A DNA stretch of 64,000 bases from Agroathelia rolfsii. Its lineage: Eukaryota > Basidiomycota > Agaricomycetes > Amylocorticiales > Amylocorticiaceae. This document shows, piece by piece, positions 1-11,961 of the stretch. The notes beneath the pieces were generated by a model. It ran no database searches and had not been told where the DNA came from. It saw only the letters and a program-made list of their open reading frames with translations. The stretch is from contig JABRWF010000003.1 in the NCBI GenBank assembly GCA_018343915.1, positions 1,612,001-1,676,000 on the forward strand. The letters run 5' to 3'. The translations under genes were made by a program, and so were the position numbers. Position 1 is the first letter of the stretch. The number at the start of each line of letters is the position of its first letter.

Positions 1-460
1 ACGGACCAGCAAGTAGAACCATGACCTGAGGAACAATCTTCAAAGGAAGGAAGGAAAGGGTAGGCGAACCTGGCCTGCTATAGTCATCCCAGCCCGATTC
101 ATCACCACCCTCAGCGTCTAATTCGAGTAAAGTAGTCTCCAGTTGCCTCTGGCGTTCTTCCTCGTCTTCAGCATCATCATCGTCGTTGAATATGACATTA
201 CGGTAGAGCAATGATATACGCCTGCTCGCTTCTTCAAACGTCCCAGGTGGCAAAAAAGACGATGGTTCAGCATCAGCAACAGAGAGGTTGTTGTTCGTGA
301 TAGGCGTAGTAGCAGGTGAAGGATGTACGGTGCCCGCTTTGCCTTTTGGTGAGTTGATGATCGTTTCATTCCATGAGTATGTCAAGTGCCGGCCAGATCT
401 GAGTTGGCTGGTAGTGGGTGCTCCTTGAAAGACGATGAACTTTTTAGCATCGTTAGACAT
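1..460 (-). CDS. 5' part of an unrecognised gene (runs off the left edge)
   Basis: An open frame runs from an ATG at 460 to the window edge without a stop (153 residues visible). It starts MSNDAKKFIVFQGAP, has a Ser/Pro-rich middle, then an acidic stretch (NDDDDAEDEEE), and ends in a hydrophobic run (SFLPLKIVPQVMVLLAGP). I do not recognise the family. The even, codon-like composition and the absence of stops over 460 bases support a real gene. Because the frame is truncated, neither product nor length can be given; a spliced end just outside the window is possible. Confidence 0.55.
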   Translation of the reverse strand, partial: MSNDAKKFIVFQGAPTTSQLRSGRHLTYSWNETIINSPKGKAGTVHPSPATTPITNNNLSVADAEPSSFLPPGTFEEASRRISLLYRNVIFNDDDDAEDEEERQRQLETTLLELDAEGGDESGWDDYSRPGSPTLSFLPLKIVPQVMVLLAGP

Positions 461-842
461 AATCATTGTCAGCGTAAATTTGAGCGCGTTGAGACATGAA
501 GCTGAAGTTTATGTATGTTCGTTCATGGACGACGAGATCAAAGTTCACGCTGATCACTAACTCGCAGAGGAGCTTCCGCTAGTCTTCACTCCGCTCTTCC
601 ACGGTCGGGCAGAATATATGCGCTTGCGGGACATAGACAAGAACAGATCTGGATAAAACAAACTACAGGTGATTACTGTATATGCCTACATGGAGTACAG
701 GTGGATTTTTCTTCTAGGAATACAAAGAGAGGAGGAAGAGTACAGGGAAGTCCGTTGATGTTTCTCAAACAGGTTTTTTAGACAAGAAATGGCGATCACA
801 GGTTCTCCACCACATACAAACAGCACCAATTTCTCGGGTGCA
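461..842. other. intergenic, promoter side of the left-edge gene and 3' flank of PDC
   Basis: I see no coding frame here. Bases 660-842 probably hold the 3' UTR of pyruvate decarboxylase; 461-650 lies upstream of the left-edge gene. Confidence 0.5.
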
Positions 843-3134
843 CTACAACTGCTTAATTGCTTGTTCTTTAACCGTCTGCGAGTAAGAGTTGGTCTTGCCA
901 CTCAGCTCAGCCTGGGCCTGAAGTGCACGGGGAGCGTCGAGCTTGGGCATCATCACCTCCACTAGCTGGATTTTCTCTGCTGATGCGAACTCGGTCTGTT
1001 CCAGGAGTGCGTTTAGCTCCGCGCGGTCTTTTACAGTATACGACTTGGATAAGGTGCCGTCAGCGTCGCCAAGCGTCGTGAGGAGCGAGGTCCACTTCCA
1101 GTTCACGATATCGTTGTACTTTCGCTCCTTGCCGTGCAAGTATCGCTCGATCGTATAGCCGCTGTTGTTGAGCAAGAAGATGATTGGCTTAAGGCCATGG
1201 CGAATCATGCTAGACAGCTCCTGGACTGTCAGTTGCCTGTGATGAGTGAAAAAAAAAAGAAAGTGAGTGAATGCATAAATTAGACGGGGTTTGGCAAATC
1301 AACGCACATGCTACCATCGCCAATAAACAAAATTGTCCTGCCCAAGCCGCGCTCGCGTGCCGCCAATGCAGCGCCGAGCGTGCTTCCAACCGTCCAGCCA
1401 ATACTTCCCCACAAAATCTGACTCACAAACGTGCAACCTTCCGGCATAGGTACGTCCAGCACACCGAAGCTGCTCGTGCCCGTCTCGGCGACGATGACGT
1501 CCTTAGGACGGAAGAATGCCGACATGCGAGGCCAGAACCATGCATGTGAGATCACACTCTCACCGTCCTCAGGCACATGCGCGACAAAGGCAGGGACTTC
1601 AATTTGCCGTGCCGTCGGGCTGACATGGTGTAGGCGCGCAGTCAGCTTGGGGATGAGGTCCTTCATACCGATGCTCGGGAAGTACGCATGTTTGATGAGT
1701 GTGTGATCAGAGTGTAGCTGTTCAAATATTTGAGCACTGCTTGGAATATTCCAAGTTTGCTGGTATCGCTTACCTCAATGGTTGCTTCTTTGCGAATGCT
1801 ATAGGTGAAGTTTCCGGTGTTGAAATCCGACTTGAGGCCACCAACGGAGAGGAGGAGTTTCGCGCCCTCGACTTTGTCCTTGATATCTGGATGGCTGATG
1901 CTACCTACGTAAATCTGGAAAAAAAAATCTCATCAGAAATCGAAACCCAATTGCGAGAGAAACCATGAAACTTACACCCCCGTAGCGCTCATACTGCTCG
2001 TTTACAGCGCCTTTGCCCATAGGTGCCGAGTACACAGGGAATCCTGTCTTCTCCAGTAGCTCTTGCAGCTCATGACGCACGTCATGGCGAATTGCGCACG
2101 CATCAACAAGCACAGCGACATCCTGACCCGCCTCCTCGATTAGATGCACGACCTCATCGAGTACGAACTTCTCCACATCCGGATCGTTCAGTGGCGGATG
2201 GCGAGTTAGCGGTGTCTGCAGGCTCTCCGCAGAGATCTTCTCAAAGATGACGTTCGTCGGCAGCATCAGGTATACGGGGCGTGCACGCGTGATGCACTCG
2301 ATCAGCACCCGGTCAATCTCTGCCGCGGCCTGGCTCTTGTCCATGATGGAGCCCTGGGCGATGGTGAACTGCTCCGAGGCAATTTCGTACGCATCATAGC
2401 GACCGTCACCGAGAGTATGGTGCAGCATTGGCTTGAGCTTCTGCTGAGTTGTGCTTGGGACGCCGACCAAGTGTAGGATGGGGACTTGCTCGGAGAAGGC
2501 TATAATAGAGCAAGAGGTATAAGATAGGAGAACAGAGCCAGATAAGATAAGATAAATTACTTGCCTCCGGCAATTCCGTTCATAGCACTGAGTTCACCAA
2601 CACCAAATCTAAAAAAAAACATGCCATTAAGATAAGACATTTCAATATAGGGATGAAATGCCTACGTGGTCAAGATGACGCCGATACTATCCTTAACTCG
2701 AGCATAGCCGTCTGCAGCATAAGCCGCGTTCAATTCGTTGCTAGATTCAAATGACGTTAGATTCATCAAAATACGAGAAAAATCAGACGCGCCAGTTGCC
2801 GACCCAGTCAATGGTGGGATGATCCTCTACGAAATCCAGGAAACCTGATCCATTCATCATTAGTTGCTGATCTTATAAAGCAGCGGAGATGATACGATAC
2901 CTAGATTGAAGTCACCGGGGACGCCAAACATAGACTACAATATTTACATTAGGTGATATACCAAGAATATGATGCAAAGCAGGCTCGTACCCTGACACCG
3001 AGCTGGGCCAGGCGCTCGAGCAGGTAGTTGGCAACCGTGATCTCGCCGTCTGTCGCTGTTGCCGGCTTGTGGCCTTTGAGTAATTCAAGTTCATCTCGCA
3101 GCGCCTTGACCTCTTCTTCAAGAGTAGCGGACAT
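843..3134 (-). CDS. PDC1: pyruvate decarboxylase (thiamine diphosphate-dependent)
   Basis: Cytosolic enzyme that decarboxylates pyruvate to acetaldehyde in fermentation. Nine exons on the minus strand: 3134-2991, 2934-2901, 2844-2793, 2740-2666, 2608-2565, 2499-1976, 1914-1774, 1717-1308 and 1236-843; they sum to 1,818 nt (605 aa), normal for the family. Visible hallmarks: GVPGDFNL near the N-terminus, NCNELNAAYAADGYAR, a His-His pair in HHTLGDGRYDAY, and the ThDP/Mg motif GDGS...NN in exon 8-9 (GDGSMQLTVQELSSMIRHG, then FLLNN). Introns 3 and 5 start with GC rather than GT (TG/GCGCGT and GAG/GCAAGT); only these donors keep the family's reading frame. The start at 3134 gives a short N-terminal coiled region (MSATLEEEVKALRDE). 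Paralogues such as indolepyruvate decarboxylase have the same fold, so substrate is inferred from overall resemblance. Confidence 0.95.
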
Positions 3135-3252
3135 GATGCTGCACAAGGATGAGATACTAGTAGAAGTTGAAAGGTGTTGTTGGGGGGTTTAGATGGGTGA
3201 AATGGTCTTTTGAAGATAAGGAAGGAGAAGTGAAGCGGACATGTCATAGGCA

Positions 3253-3261
3253 TTATATATA
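3253..3261 (-). promoter_or_regulatory. TATA box of the PDC gene
   Basis: TATATATAA lies about 120 bases upstream of the PDC start codon, a plausible distance for a strongly expressed glycolytic/fermentative gene. This is position and consensus only. Confidence 0.45.
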
Positions 3262-5168
3262 CGCTGCGACTCAGATCCATGAGATCACTTCTGGAATCTC
3301 TACGTTGCATGGGACCAATGATAAACCTTGAGACCGATCGAGTTCCTACGAGTAAGAATCCCGAACAGCTCCGTCAACGGAGGGCGGACGGAACGATTTT
3401 TCTGCACTGGCCGTAGGCACAAGTACATAGATACTAGTGATTACTTTCTTTTTTCCCCCTGATTTCTAGTTCGCCATCCAATGTTAGATGGGATGTGATT
3501 ACGAGTTTTGAAAAGTTCGAGTTATGGGCAATGATCTAGCGTGACGTCAGTGCGCAATAGTAATATTTCTTCCGCTCGATGATTGTTTTGCATCTGACGC
3601 TGTTTGTTTATACATGTTGATTTTCGCAGGCCGTCGATGTGTCTGGGCCACGCTTCTCTTACATGTCCCCTTGATGAGCGCTCTTGTCAGGGGACAACAA
3701 AAGCTCATTTAGAGGCCCCAATGGTGATGGACATCGATCGATGCGATGTTGGGCCGAGGCTGCTAGGAACACAATGCTATTCAACTCTGATTGCTTGATC
3801 TCTCTCTGGCAACACCGAAATTCAAGTTTGCTGAATAGGAGATTAAATAACAATACATGATAATAGTCTATGCTCTTGGATATCTCAGGCTCTGGGTTTA
3901 CTGGTATGGGATGACAATTGAACTTGAACAGTGCAATTATGTTATCCCAAATTAGATGCGTACTTTCCGCAAATGAAAGTCGAAAATCCCACGGAATGAG
4001 TTCCTCCGGGATATGCTCGGGAGATGCACAACCTTCTTTGCTCGGAAACACACGTACCTGGGCGATTAAGCGGATACTTGAACCTGACTTTTATCGATGC
4101 TATGAATATCTGGCCATTACTGGTTCAGTTGTGCTGCTGCATAGCGTGATTACGTCGTAATTCCGGTTATCCAGCGCGCCTGCTAGACAAAAAGTGGATG
4201 CACCTTCCTGGCATTTGGGCTTCGCGCACATGAAATGTGGATATTAGCGCACTCAACACCAGTAGTTCCATTTTTCAAAGATGGCTGTTGTCAAACGGTA
4301 ACACCACCGCCTTATTCGTATAAGCAGTGCGTAAGTATTTACTATCGCATTGTATAATAGCCGCATTTTAGGTGACAGATTGGGGTAAAGCATTCAATCG
4401 GATAGCTGTATAGCCTAGTAGACGAGCATTAGTAACCAATGACTGATGCGAGCCGCCTCTCATTTGAATCGGAAAGGAAAAATGGCAGAAGCGCTGGAAA
4501 GAACGCGAGAATATAGTAGGTGAACGTCCGGTGAACATCAATTCACCGGCACCGCCTTTGGTCAACTTATCGAAATGCACCCCTGGCGAGTGGCAGAGCA
4601 GTTATGACGTACAGCCACAATTGCCACAATTAAAATGGCAGCGGTGGCTGCTAGACTGTAAATGGAAATTCATGCTGGCTGCATCACAACAGACTCGGAC
4701 TCCGATGCAACCGCTTGTCGGTTATGCCTGGTGTCGGAGAATCTGTCGATTGATCGCTGGGAGCTCAAGCTCATTCAGCTGAAAGAGCTGGCTGTGCCCA
4801 CTGACTACCATCATGACTCATAAGAGGATTGTGCTCCTACTCAACTAGTAGGATCTTGGCAGTTAACCGACATGTCAACGCTATGGGTGCGCGATCATTT
4901 GCCCTTAGTTTTCTTAGGCATCGGTGTTTTATCCTTAGGGACCGCAATAACGCAATGATTTTAGATAATACCTCAAACACAGGTGCATTGACAATGATCA
5001 AAGGGTTGTATTAATGTAGTTCAAACGTAAGATAGATATCGAGAACTAAGGGTAAATGGTAAAGATGCAAAGGGCAAATACATAGACAGTTAGCAAGTCA
5101 GAGTCACATGATTAAGCAATGCTATAAGAGTTGTCAATCAACTTGGTGGACTTGTCAATATTATGGAG
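3262..5168. other. gene-poor spacer
   Basis: About 1.9 kb separates PDC from the 7TM array. Only short frames of under 135 codons occur on either strand, with no recognisable domain, splice pattern or repeat. I see nothing to annotate. Confidence 0.5.
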
Positions 5169-6297
5169 TTATAGCCCTGGCCCAGTTTCTAGGTCTGTTA
5201 ACGGAGGGAAACTTTCGGGGGCCGTAGATGGATAGAAACCGTCCCATTGCAATTGTCTACGCGTGGAGAGAGTAGCTGAAGTCATACGTGAGTCAGTTGT
5301 GGCACCTTCTGACAGAGAGCGGCCAGTCAAACGTACAGCGAGGACCATGAACGTAGGCATCATTGCGACAATTTGCGTAGTGTTTAAAACGAGCAGCCAT
5401 CCAAAAGGTGAGTTCTCAATATATAGAAAAAGACCAATGATTAAAGCAGTGGGGTAGATGCTACCTGACTCCAGATATATCCACAACAAGTTTCGCCATT
5501 TCCTCGCACGAATATGACTATTAGCGCGAGTAATCTGGCTTCCGGCTTGATAAATGCGGAGCGAAATGAGCCCGGACTCTAATACATTCGTGGAAATAGT
5601 CGTTATGCTCAGGCTTATGTACCAAGCAGTTATAGCATGGTCGAGCGATGTTTAGGATCGTATAGATGCAACTGTATGACCTGCAACACAGACTAATATG
5701 TATTAAAAAAGGGATACATATATATCGAGCATATGCGCCTGTACTTACCAACCATGGATATCTCCAATGCAATAAATGTTGGCATAATCCATAATCTTCG
5801 ATTCCAAAGCACCCAACCTCGTCATGCCTAGAGTAAGTTCAATTAGTAATTAGTTCCAAAGCCGAATGACTATATCTATGTACTCACGACAAGGCCATCA
5901 GCAACAACCATGACCGTAGCCCAAACACCCTTGGAGAGTAAGCTCAAGTAGAGGGAGCCTCCTTGATGATACAAGAATGGTCCGGACATATTTGGTGCAG
6001 TGAGAACACTCAGGGATAACAAGCATAGCGACATAACTACGTGCGCTGTTGCCAATAGGAACAAAAGACAAAGGCCGCTGCCTATGGCTATTATGGATCC
6101 TCGGGTGCTATATCGTCGACGACTCCAAAGTAGACACATGGCGCAGCTGAAAATAACCAGGTAGACACCTTGCAAGCATAAATTCATCGAGGAAATGATA
6201 GTAACCCTTGATTGAACCATGAACTAGAAGTGAATTTACCGTAAAGGAATCCCTCAAGTGTGAAACCTCCTACCGCCACAATGTTGGTGATTGGCAT
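5169..6297 (-). pseudogene. 7TM-family paralogue A, disabled by two nonsense codons
   Basis: Four exons correspond exactly to the intact copies: 6297-6240 (58 nt), 6168-5888 (281), 5827-5749 (79) and 5692-5169 (524). All splice sites and reading phases are preserved. Two stops interrupt the frame. The first is TGA at 5824-5822, where every other copy has TGG in the motif AWR after TM3. The second is TAA at 5654-5652, early in exon 4. With no indels, the loss looks recent. The remaining sequence still encodes TM1-TM7, including ESGSIYP in TM6. It is the end copy of the array, nearest PDC. A shifted acceptor would not rescue the second stop. Confidence 0.85.
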
Positions 6298-7233
6298 GCC
6301 TTGTCGAGATATTATGTGCACTATTGGTCAATTCGAAATCATAGGAAAGAAATGGGATAGTAGGATACCTTTAGTATACTAGCAGCGCTGGCGGAGAATC
6401 TTTAAGCATTCTAGGAGAAACAGGCTGTGTAGAGCCGTAGTCAGTACCTTTCTAAAGCCATGCTGACGCAAGACGAAGTGTGTCATCTCTATTTCTATTC
6501 CGAGTATTTGAAAATCTGGCCCACGAGAAAGACCAGGGTAGATGGAAAGCCGTAAATTTATCTCGTTTGAGAAAATTAGGGTTGAAACAATAGGGCTGTA
6601 ATGTGAATGTATAATCACGATGCTGACCCTGGTTTTCAACTTGAACATGACAATTTACGTATAGCTGGACCGTTACTTATATCAAGCGATACCTGCAGAT
6701 GCGGAAGGCACGTATTTCCTGCACCGCTCATATGCTGGATAGTAATTTGACGCCAACTAGTATTTGCGCTACTTACACTTGAGACATGTGGCAAGCGTAG
6801 TATACCCCATCACACGCTTCACGTTGTAAACTCGAATACAATAGACTTTTTATTAGCGCATGAAGTCTATTTTACACTGGCAGCTACATCAGCTCAGTCG
6901 TTGTTGAGAAAACATTAACAACGTCCTGTTAAAAACATTAAATAAATGTTGAGGAGTAGGGTTGAAAAGTTGAGTAAATATACAAATAAAGATCCCCCTC
7001 CTAGAATATGTTCAACATAAGAAAAAAAGTCATAAAAGGAATCGTGATAATACACAACATCGACGCAAAGAAACCCAAGATATGAGAGGTTATAGGGGCT
7101 ATGAATGCGCCAATACAACTTTGCAGGAGACGGAGGAAACCTGTAGTAAGTTACGTACAATGCTCAATATATATGTGTATGTCACAAGAGATTATCTCCA
7201 TGGACTTGCATTCCTTCCGTACAATATGAGCTA
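6298..7233. other. spacer between 7TM copies A and B
   Basis: Contains the upstream region of copy A, including the conserved CTAAAGCCA box at 6452-6460 (plus-strand reading), and the 3' flank of copy B. No gene is seen. Confidence 0.5.
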
Positions 7234-8333
7234 TTATTCCTGATGGGTTTCCGTAGATACAGACCGGGCAAGATCGCTCCGTTGCGATCCTGCGCCACCA
7301 TGCATGCTACACGAGTCGGAAGTCCCACTAGTGTGTGAATACGTCGCGGTGCTTTCTGACAGCGATTTTCCGGCCGAAAGAACAGCGAAAACCATGAGGG
7401 TAGGCATTATGCCGCATATTTGAGTGTTGACCACAATAATAGGCCACCTGATAGGTGAATGCACGAGGTCAAGAGAAAGGGCAATAATTAACACAGTGGG
7501 ATATATGCTTCCAGACTCGAGATATATCCAGAACAGGCTTCGGTACTTTTTTGCACGAACATGACTATCGACGCGCGTGACTTGGCGACCGGTTTGGTAG
7601 ATGCGAAACGAAATGAGACCTGATGCTAATACATTTGTGAAAAGGGATATGATAATTAGGCCCATATACCATATTTCAACATCAACAGTAAGTGAAGTTT
7701 CAGACGGTAATCGCACAGACGAGAATGTATGGCCTATGGCGCAAACTGATATGGTTCAGAGAGACAATGCCTCGACTATAATATTGTGAACCTTACCAAC
7801 AAAAGATGTCTCTAGCAAGAAAAATGTAGGAATGATCCATGATTGCCGACCCCAAAGTACCCAACATCGCCATGCCTGTAATTGGTCCAATTGGAGCCTA
7901 TTTCTGGAATTGAACAGTCTCGAGAATTCACTTACTACAAAGCTATCGGCTACGACCATAATCAAAACCCAAATCCCCTTAGAAATTACGGTCACGTAGA
8001 TGGCGCTCCCATGATAGTAAGAATACTGTCCAGACATACTTGAGGCAGCGAGAATGTGGAAAAAGAGCTGGAAGAGTGATATGACTATGTGGGCTGTTGC
8101 CAACACGAACAAAAGACAGAGCGCGCTGCAAATTACTGTCACAGTTCCCCGAGTGCTATATTTGCGTCTACTCCAAGCGAGATACATGGTGCATCCGTAA
8201 AGGATGAGGTAGGCACCTTCCACCCGTTAGTTGTAGAAGGGCAGTAGTAAACTGGGGACTAGGATTCACCATAAAAGAATGCTTCTAGGGTAAATGTTCC
8301 TACTGCCATGGCATTACTGACCGGTTCTGGCAT
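7234..8333 (-). CDS. seven-transmembrane family protein, paralogue B
   Basis: Exons 8333-8270 (64 nt), 8216-7936 (281), 7875-7797 (79) and 7745-7234 (512) give 936 nt, 311 aa. It has the same plan as its neighbours: a short N-terminus, TM1 continuing over the first intron, an RRKYSTRG basic loop, TM2, TM3 ending in AWRCWVLWGR, TM4, then TM5-TM7 in the last exon with LESGSIYPT in TM6. The start is two codons further upstream than in its relatives. The cytoplasmic tail is the shortest of the array, about 25 residues shorter than in C-F. The family is one of the large unnamed multi-pass families of Agaricomycetes (from memory, not searched). Ligand and function are unknown; a receptor-like role is only a guess from topology. 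Confidence 0.85.
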
Positions 8334-9611
8334 GTCCGGTCTATAGAAGTAAGAACTATTACAAGAAAGCTGATAATTTGAATACGGTAGGCTGGGAGAA
8401 GAGATAGAACGTAAAAGCGCCTAAGCCTTGGCTCATTAGAGCGTTCTACTAGCACCAAGAAATAGGCTCAGCAAAAACGTTGTTGATGCTTCACTAAAGC
8501 CACACTAACGGCAGCCAGGAGCATAATCTCTATTCCAACTCCGTGTCCGAACCAAGAGATATAATCCTGGAAGAGAATGAGTAGAGCGAAGAAGTCGAAA
8601 AAATGACCTAGTTCAGTTATGAAGTTATATGAAGGCTAAAACATAATCAAAGTTAATCATTCCAGTGGGGATATTTGCCCGATATCACTAATCTTGGCGT
8701 CAAGTGATGTTTAGAAGCATACTTCAAAACAGAGGAGGTATATACTACATTCCTTAGGTAGCGTTATTAGGCCTGAGCCCTGGCTAGAACAGCTCGTGTC
8801 TGCACTACGCCGCATGTATTGAACTTATGATTACCGCATATGAGATATAAAAAGCACATCGCATGCTTCAAATTGAACCAACTCTCTATAGATATATCAC
8901 AACCCAAACCTTCAACTACCAGGTTTGTACCAACGTTGTGCTAAAAGCAATAGTCGAGTCTCCAAACGAGTTTAATATATGTGTATGTCAATAAATATGT
9001 ACACAAATAGTTGTATAAGATCCTGGTTCCATCACAAGTACTGATTGTCAGGGGAATCTCCCAACACTCCCTTCAACTACGCACGCGACCTCTGTGCAGC
9101 CACACACGCGCGTCGCCACTTTCGTGATGGATGATATCAATATATCATTCTCCTGTCATTCCCTTCCTTCTCATTAGTTCGTATTGCAGAAAGGGCTCTT
9201 ATGTACATAGCTATATATACGACACACAATCGCCTTCGCTCTCTCTGAGCTCCCCACCTACGTAAAGCGAATTGCCATCGATTGACTATCTCATTCATTG
9301 TGTGATCGCGTCGGATGTTGTCCTGACACTCATGAACAACTCATACGTTTACCACCACTAGTAATAGTGACAAGGTAGGAGAGCTATAAAACGCCAGGGT
9401 ATAATATGAGGCAGACCTGCAAACAAGAAAGCAATAAACAGTAAGTGAAAGGGTGTGCCTGTACCAGGAATAAAGGTGCTTATGAAAATCACTATTAAAC
9501 CGTCCTCATACTAGATATTAATAGACAGCACAGACATAAATAAGCTGCGGGTCCAAGCAGCCCTAGAGGTGATAACCGAGTCAATAAAACGAGACCACAT
9601 TCGTGTAATAA
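8334..9611. other. spacer between 7TM copies B and C
   Basis: Holds the upstream region of copy B, with the box CTAAAGCCAC at 8494-8503, and about 1 kb of AT-rich sequence with no recognisable gene. Confidence 0.5.
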
Positions 9612-10782
9612 CTAAAACAGCCCATAAGAGGAGGCTGATCTAGTAAACTTGGTCTCCGCTTGCACTACATGATTTGGTAGCTCCGATCCGCTTTCAGGGA
9701 CAGTCAGTTGGGGTGGACGTGCAGGAGCTACAAGCTCATTGGCATTGCTCCGTCGCGATTTTGTGCGCATGGCATGTAGGCTGGAAGTCGTATATGAGTC
9801 CATCATGGCGCTTTCCGAAAGCGACTTTCCGGTAGAAAGAACAGCAATAATCATGAAGGTAGGCATCATCCCACAGATTTGGACGGAGTTTACAATGACA
9901 AGCCACCCGAGAGACGAATTCAAGAAGTATAGAGCAAGAGCGATAATCAACACGGTGGGGTAGATGCTACAAGACTCGAGGTATATCCATAGCAAGCTTC
10001 GGTATTTCTTTGCACGGACATGACAATCGGTACGGGTTACCTGACGTCCGGCCTGATAGATCCGAAATGAAATTAGGCCCGATCCCAGCATGTTGGTGGA
10101 AAGGGACACGACATTTAGGCCTATATACCAGGCCGCAACGTTTGAAGTAAGCCGAATTTTCAATGACGAATGTAAAGACATGAGGGTATGGGCTATAGCG
10201 CAGACTGACGTGAGTTAGACAGTGTTTACCAAATCCGTTGATATACATCTTACCAACCAATGATGATTGTAGTGCCATGAATGTGATAACAATCCATGAT
10301 CTTCTACCCCAGAGCACCCAGCATCGCCATGCCTAAGTTTAGTCTGTTAGATGGTCCCAAAACTGAACTCTTCCCTCAAAATGCTCACAACAAGGCTATT
10401 GGCAGTGACCATAGTTGAAACCCAAACGCTCTTCGAAACCACATCCAAAGAACCGACGCCATCTCGATAATATAGGAAATTACTGGTTACATTTAGGTCA
10501 GGAAGAACATAGAGAAAAAGCAGGCATTGTGACATGATCATGTGTACTGTTGCTAATATGAATAGAAGACAGAGTGCGCTGCCTATCACTGCCACGGTTA
10601 TTCGAGTACTGTATTTACGGCGCTTCCAAACCAAACCCATGGTATAGCCAAAAAGAATGAGGTAAACGCCTTGCCCCAACAGTTCAAATAGCGAAAGAGC
10701 AGTTCACAGTAAACCGGAGCTTACCATAGAGGAATGCTTCCAGGGTGTATGTTGCCACGGCTACAATGTTGGTAAACGGCAT
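9612..10782 (-). CDS. seven-transmembrane family protein, paralogue C
   Basis: Exons 10782-10725 (58 nt), 10669-10389 (281), 10332-10254 (79) and 10204-9612 (593) sum to 1,011 nt, 336 aa. The N-terminus MPFTNIVAVATYTLEAFLYG leads into TM1. A KRRKYSTR loop follows TM2, ANSLV ends TM3, and LESCSIYPT marks TM6, with Cys replacing the Gly seen in other copies. This is the most diverged copy in the TM2-TM3 loop (PDLNVTSN, where others read TAPSMSG, adding a possible N-glycosylation site). It is also the only copy in which I could not find the upstream CTAAAGCCAC box. The tail is Ser/Thr-rich. Function unknown. Confidence 0.85.
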
Positions 10783-11961
10783 CACAGATGAACAGTATAA
10801 GATGTTAGCATAGAACAGACTGATAAATGTTTTAAATAGTAAGTGAAGATAAGGGGATCGTAAGCTCGTAGAAAGGTCAAGACAAAGGAGCTGGATCATT
10901 ATAAGGTGCAGCGGGTAAATAAATGCTCGACGACGGCCCTACTAGTAGTATTAGCGGATTGGTTGTATTTAGGCCCTTATATCCGTTTACTACAGGAAAT
11001 CACACGAAAGTGAACTTGAAGCTTGAAGGCCTGAAGTACTGCAAATCAAGAACTTGAAACAATATCATGATGCTACCGGCGGCGTGTGTACATATATATA
11101 TATATAGAACCCACCGTATTTGGACGAAGTTACGTAATGAGGGATGGGCTGACTGGCGCTGACAGGCTCCGGCGGCAATGACAGTGACCCATCTCCCAGG
11201 AGCGTATCCGACTATTCATCTACTTGTCTAACAGGAATAGTAGTGTGTTGAGGGAACAAACACGATCGTCATCGTGTACGCTTGGGCAGGAACCAAGCGT
11301 TCGTGCGATTTCCTTTTTGGTCCGATTTCTCTTTCATCTATTGTTTGTTCATACCACATCATACTGCTTTGTCTTTTATAATATAAATACTGTAATCGTT
11401 TCGTACGGTCAAAGTATCATCTTCATCATCCCTGTATCCTACATCCAATCTTCTCTCTATCATAATATAACTACCTATTCCTTCTATTCTCAATATAGTG
11501 TTCAAACGGCCTCTAGCGCTGGACAAGCTCCATCCATATATATCACCATCTCAGGATGTAGTTTTTTTCCCATTGCGTCATCATAACACTACCAGTGATA
11601 TTGTAATTGTATCTACTGGTAACCAATACTATTCACTTTCTATCCTCCCTGTTTCTCAATAGTCGCAGTTTGGGTTTTTGTATTTTACGTCATTATAGCT
11701 GAATTGTTTGAATGTGTTTAATCTCCATGAAAAGCACAGATCCCAGTCAATAATAGTGTAAGACAGATATCAAGAACTGGAATAAAATGTAAGCATACAA
11801 ATAAGCGGATAAATTAGCCGGGAAGTGTCGTGAAATATACAACTTGACGAGAATTATTGCTGCTTTATTTACAGAGGGTAGTGGCGGGAGGAAACATAAG
11901 ACCTGGAGGTAACAAGCTGCACTCGAGCGTACAGAGAGATCTAAAGAACGAAAAAATACGG
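10783..11961. other. spacer between 7TM copies C and D
   Basis: Includes a short TA microsatellite around 11093-11106 and otherwise AT-rich sequence. I found no gene. Confidence 0.5.

Noticed and set aside
3604..4160. Overlapping 65-130 codon frames on both strands.
   Set aside because: No domain, no splice continuation and no homology to neighbours; expected by chance in non-coding DNA of this composition.
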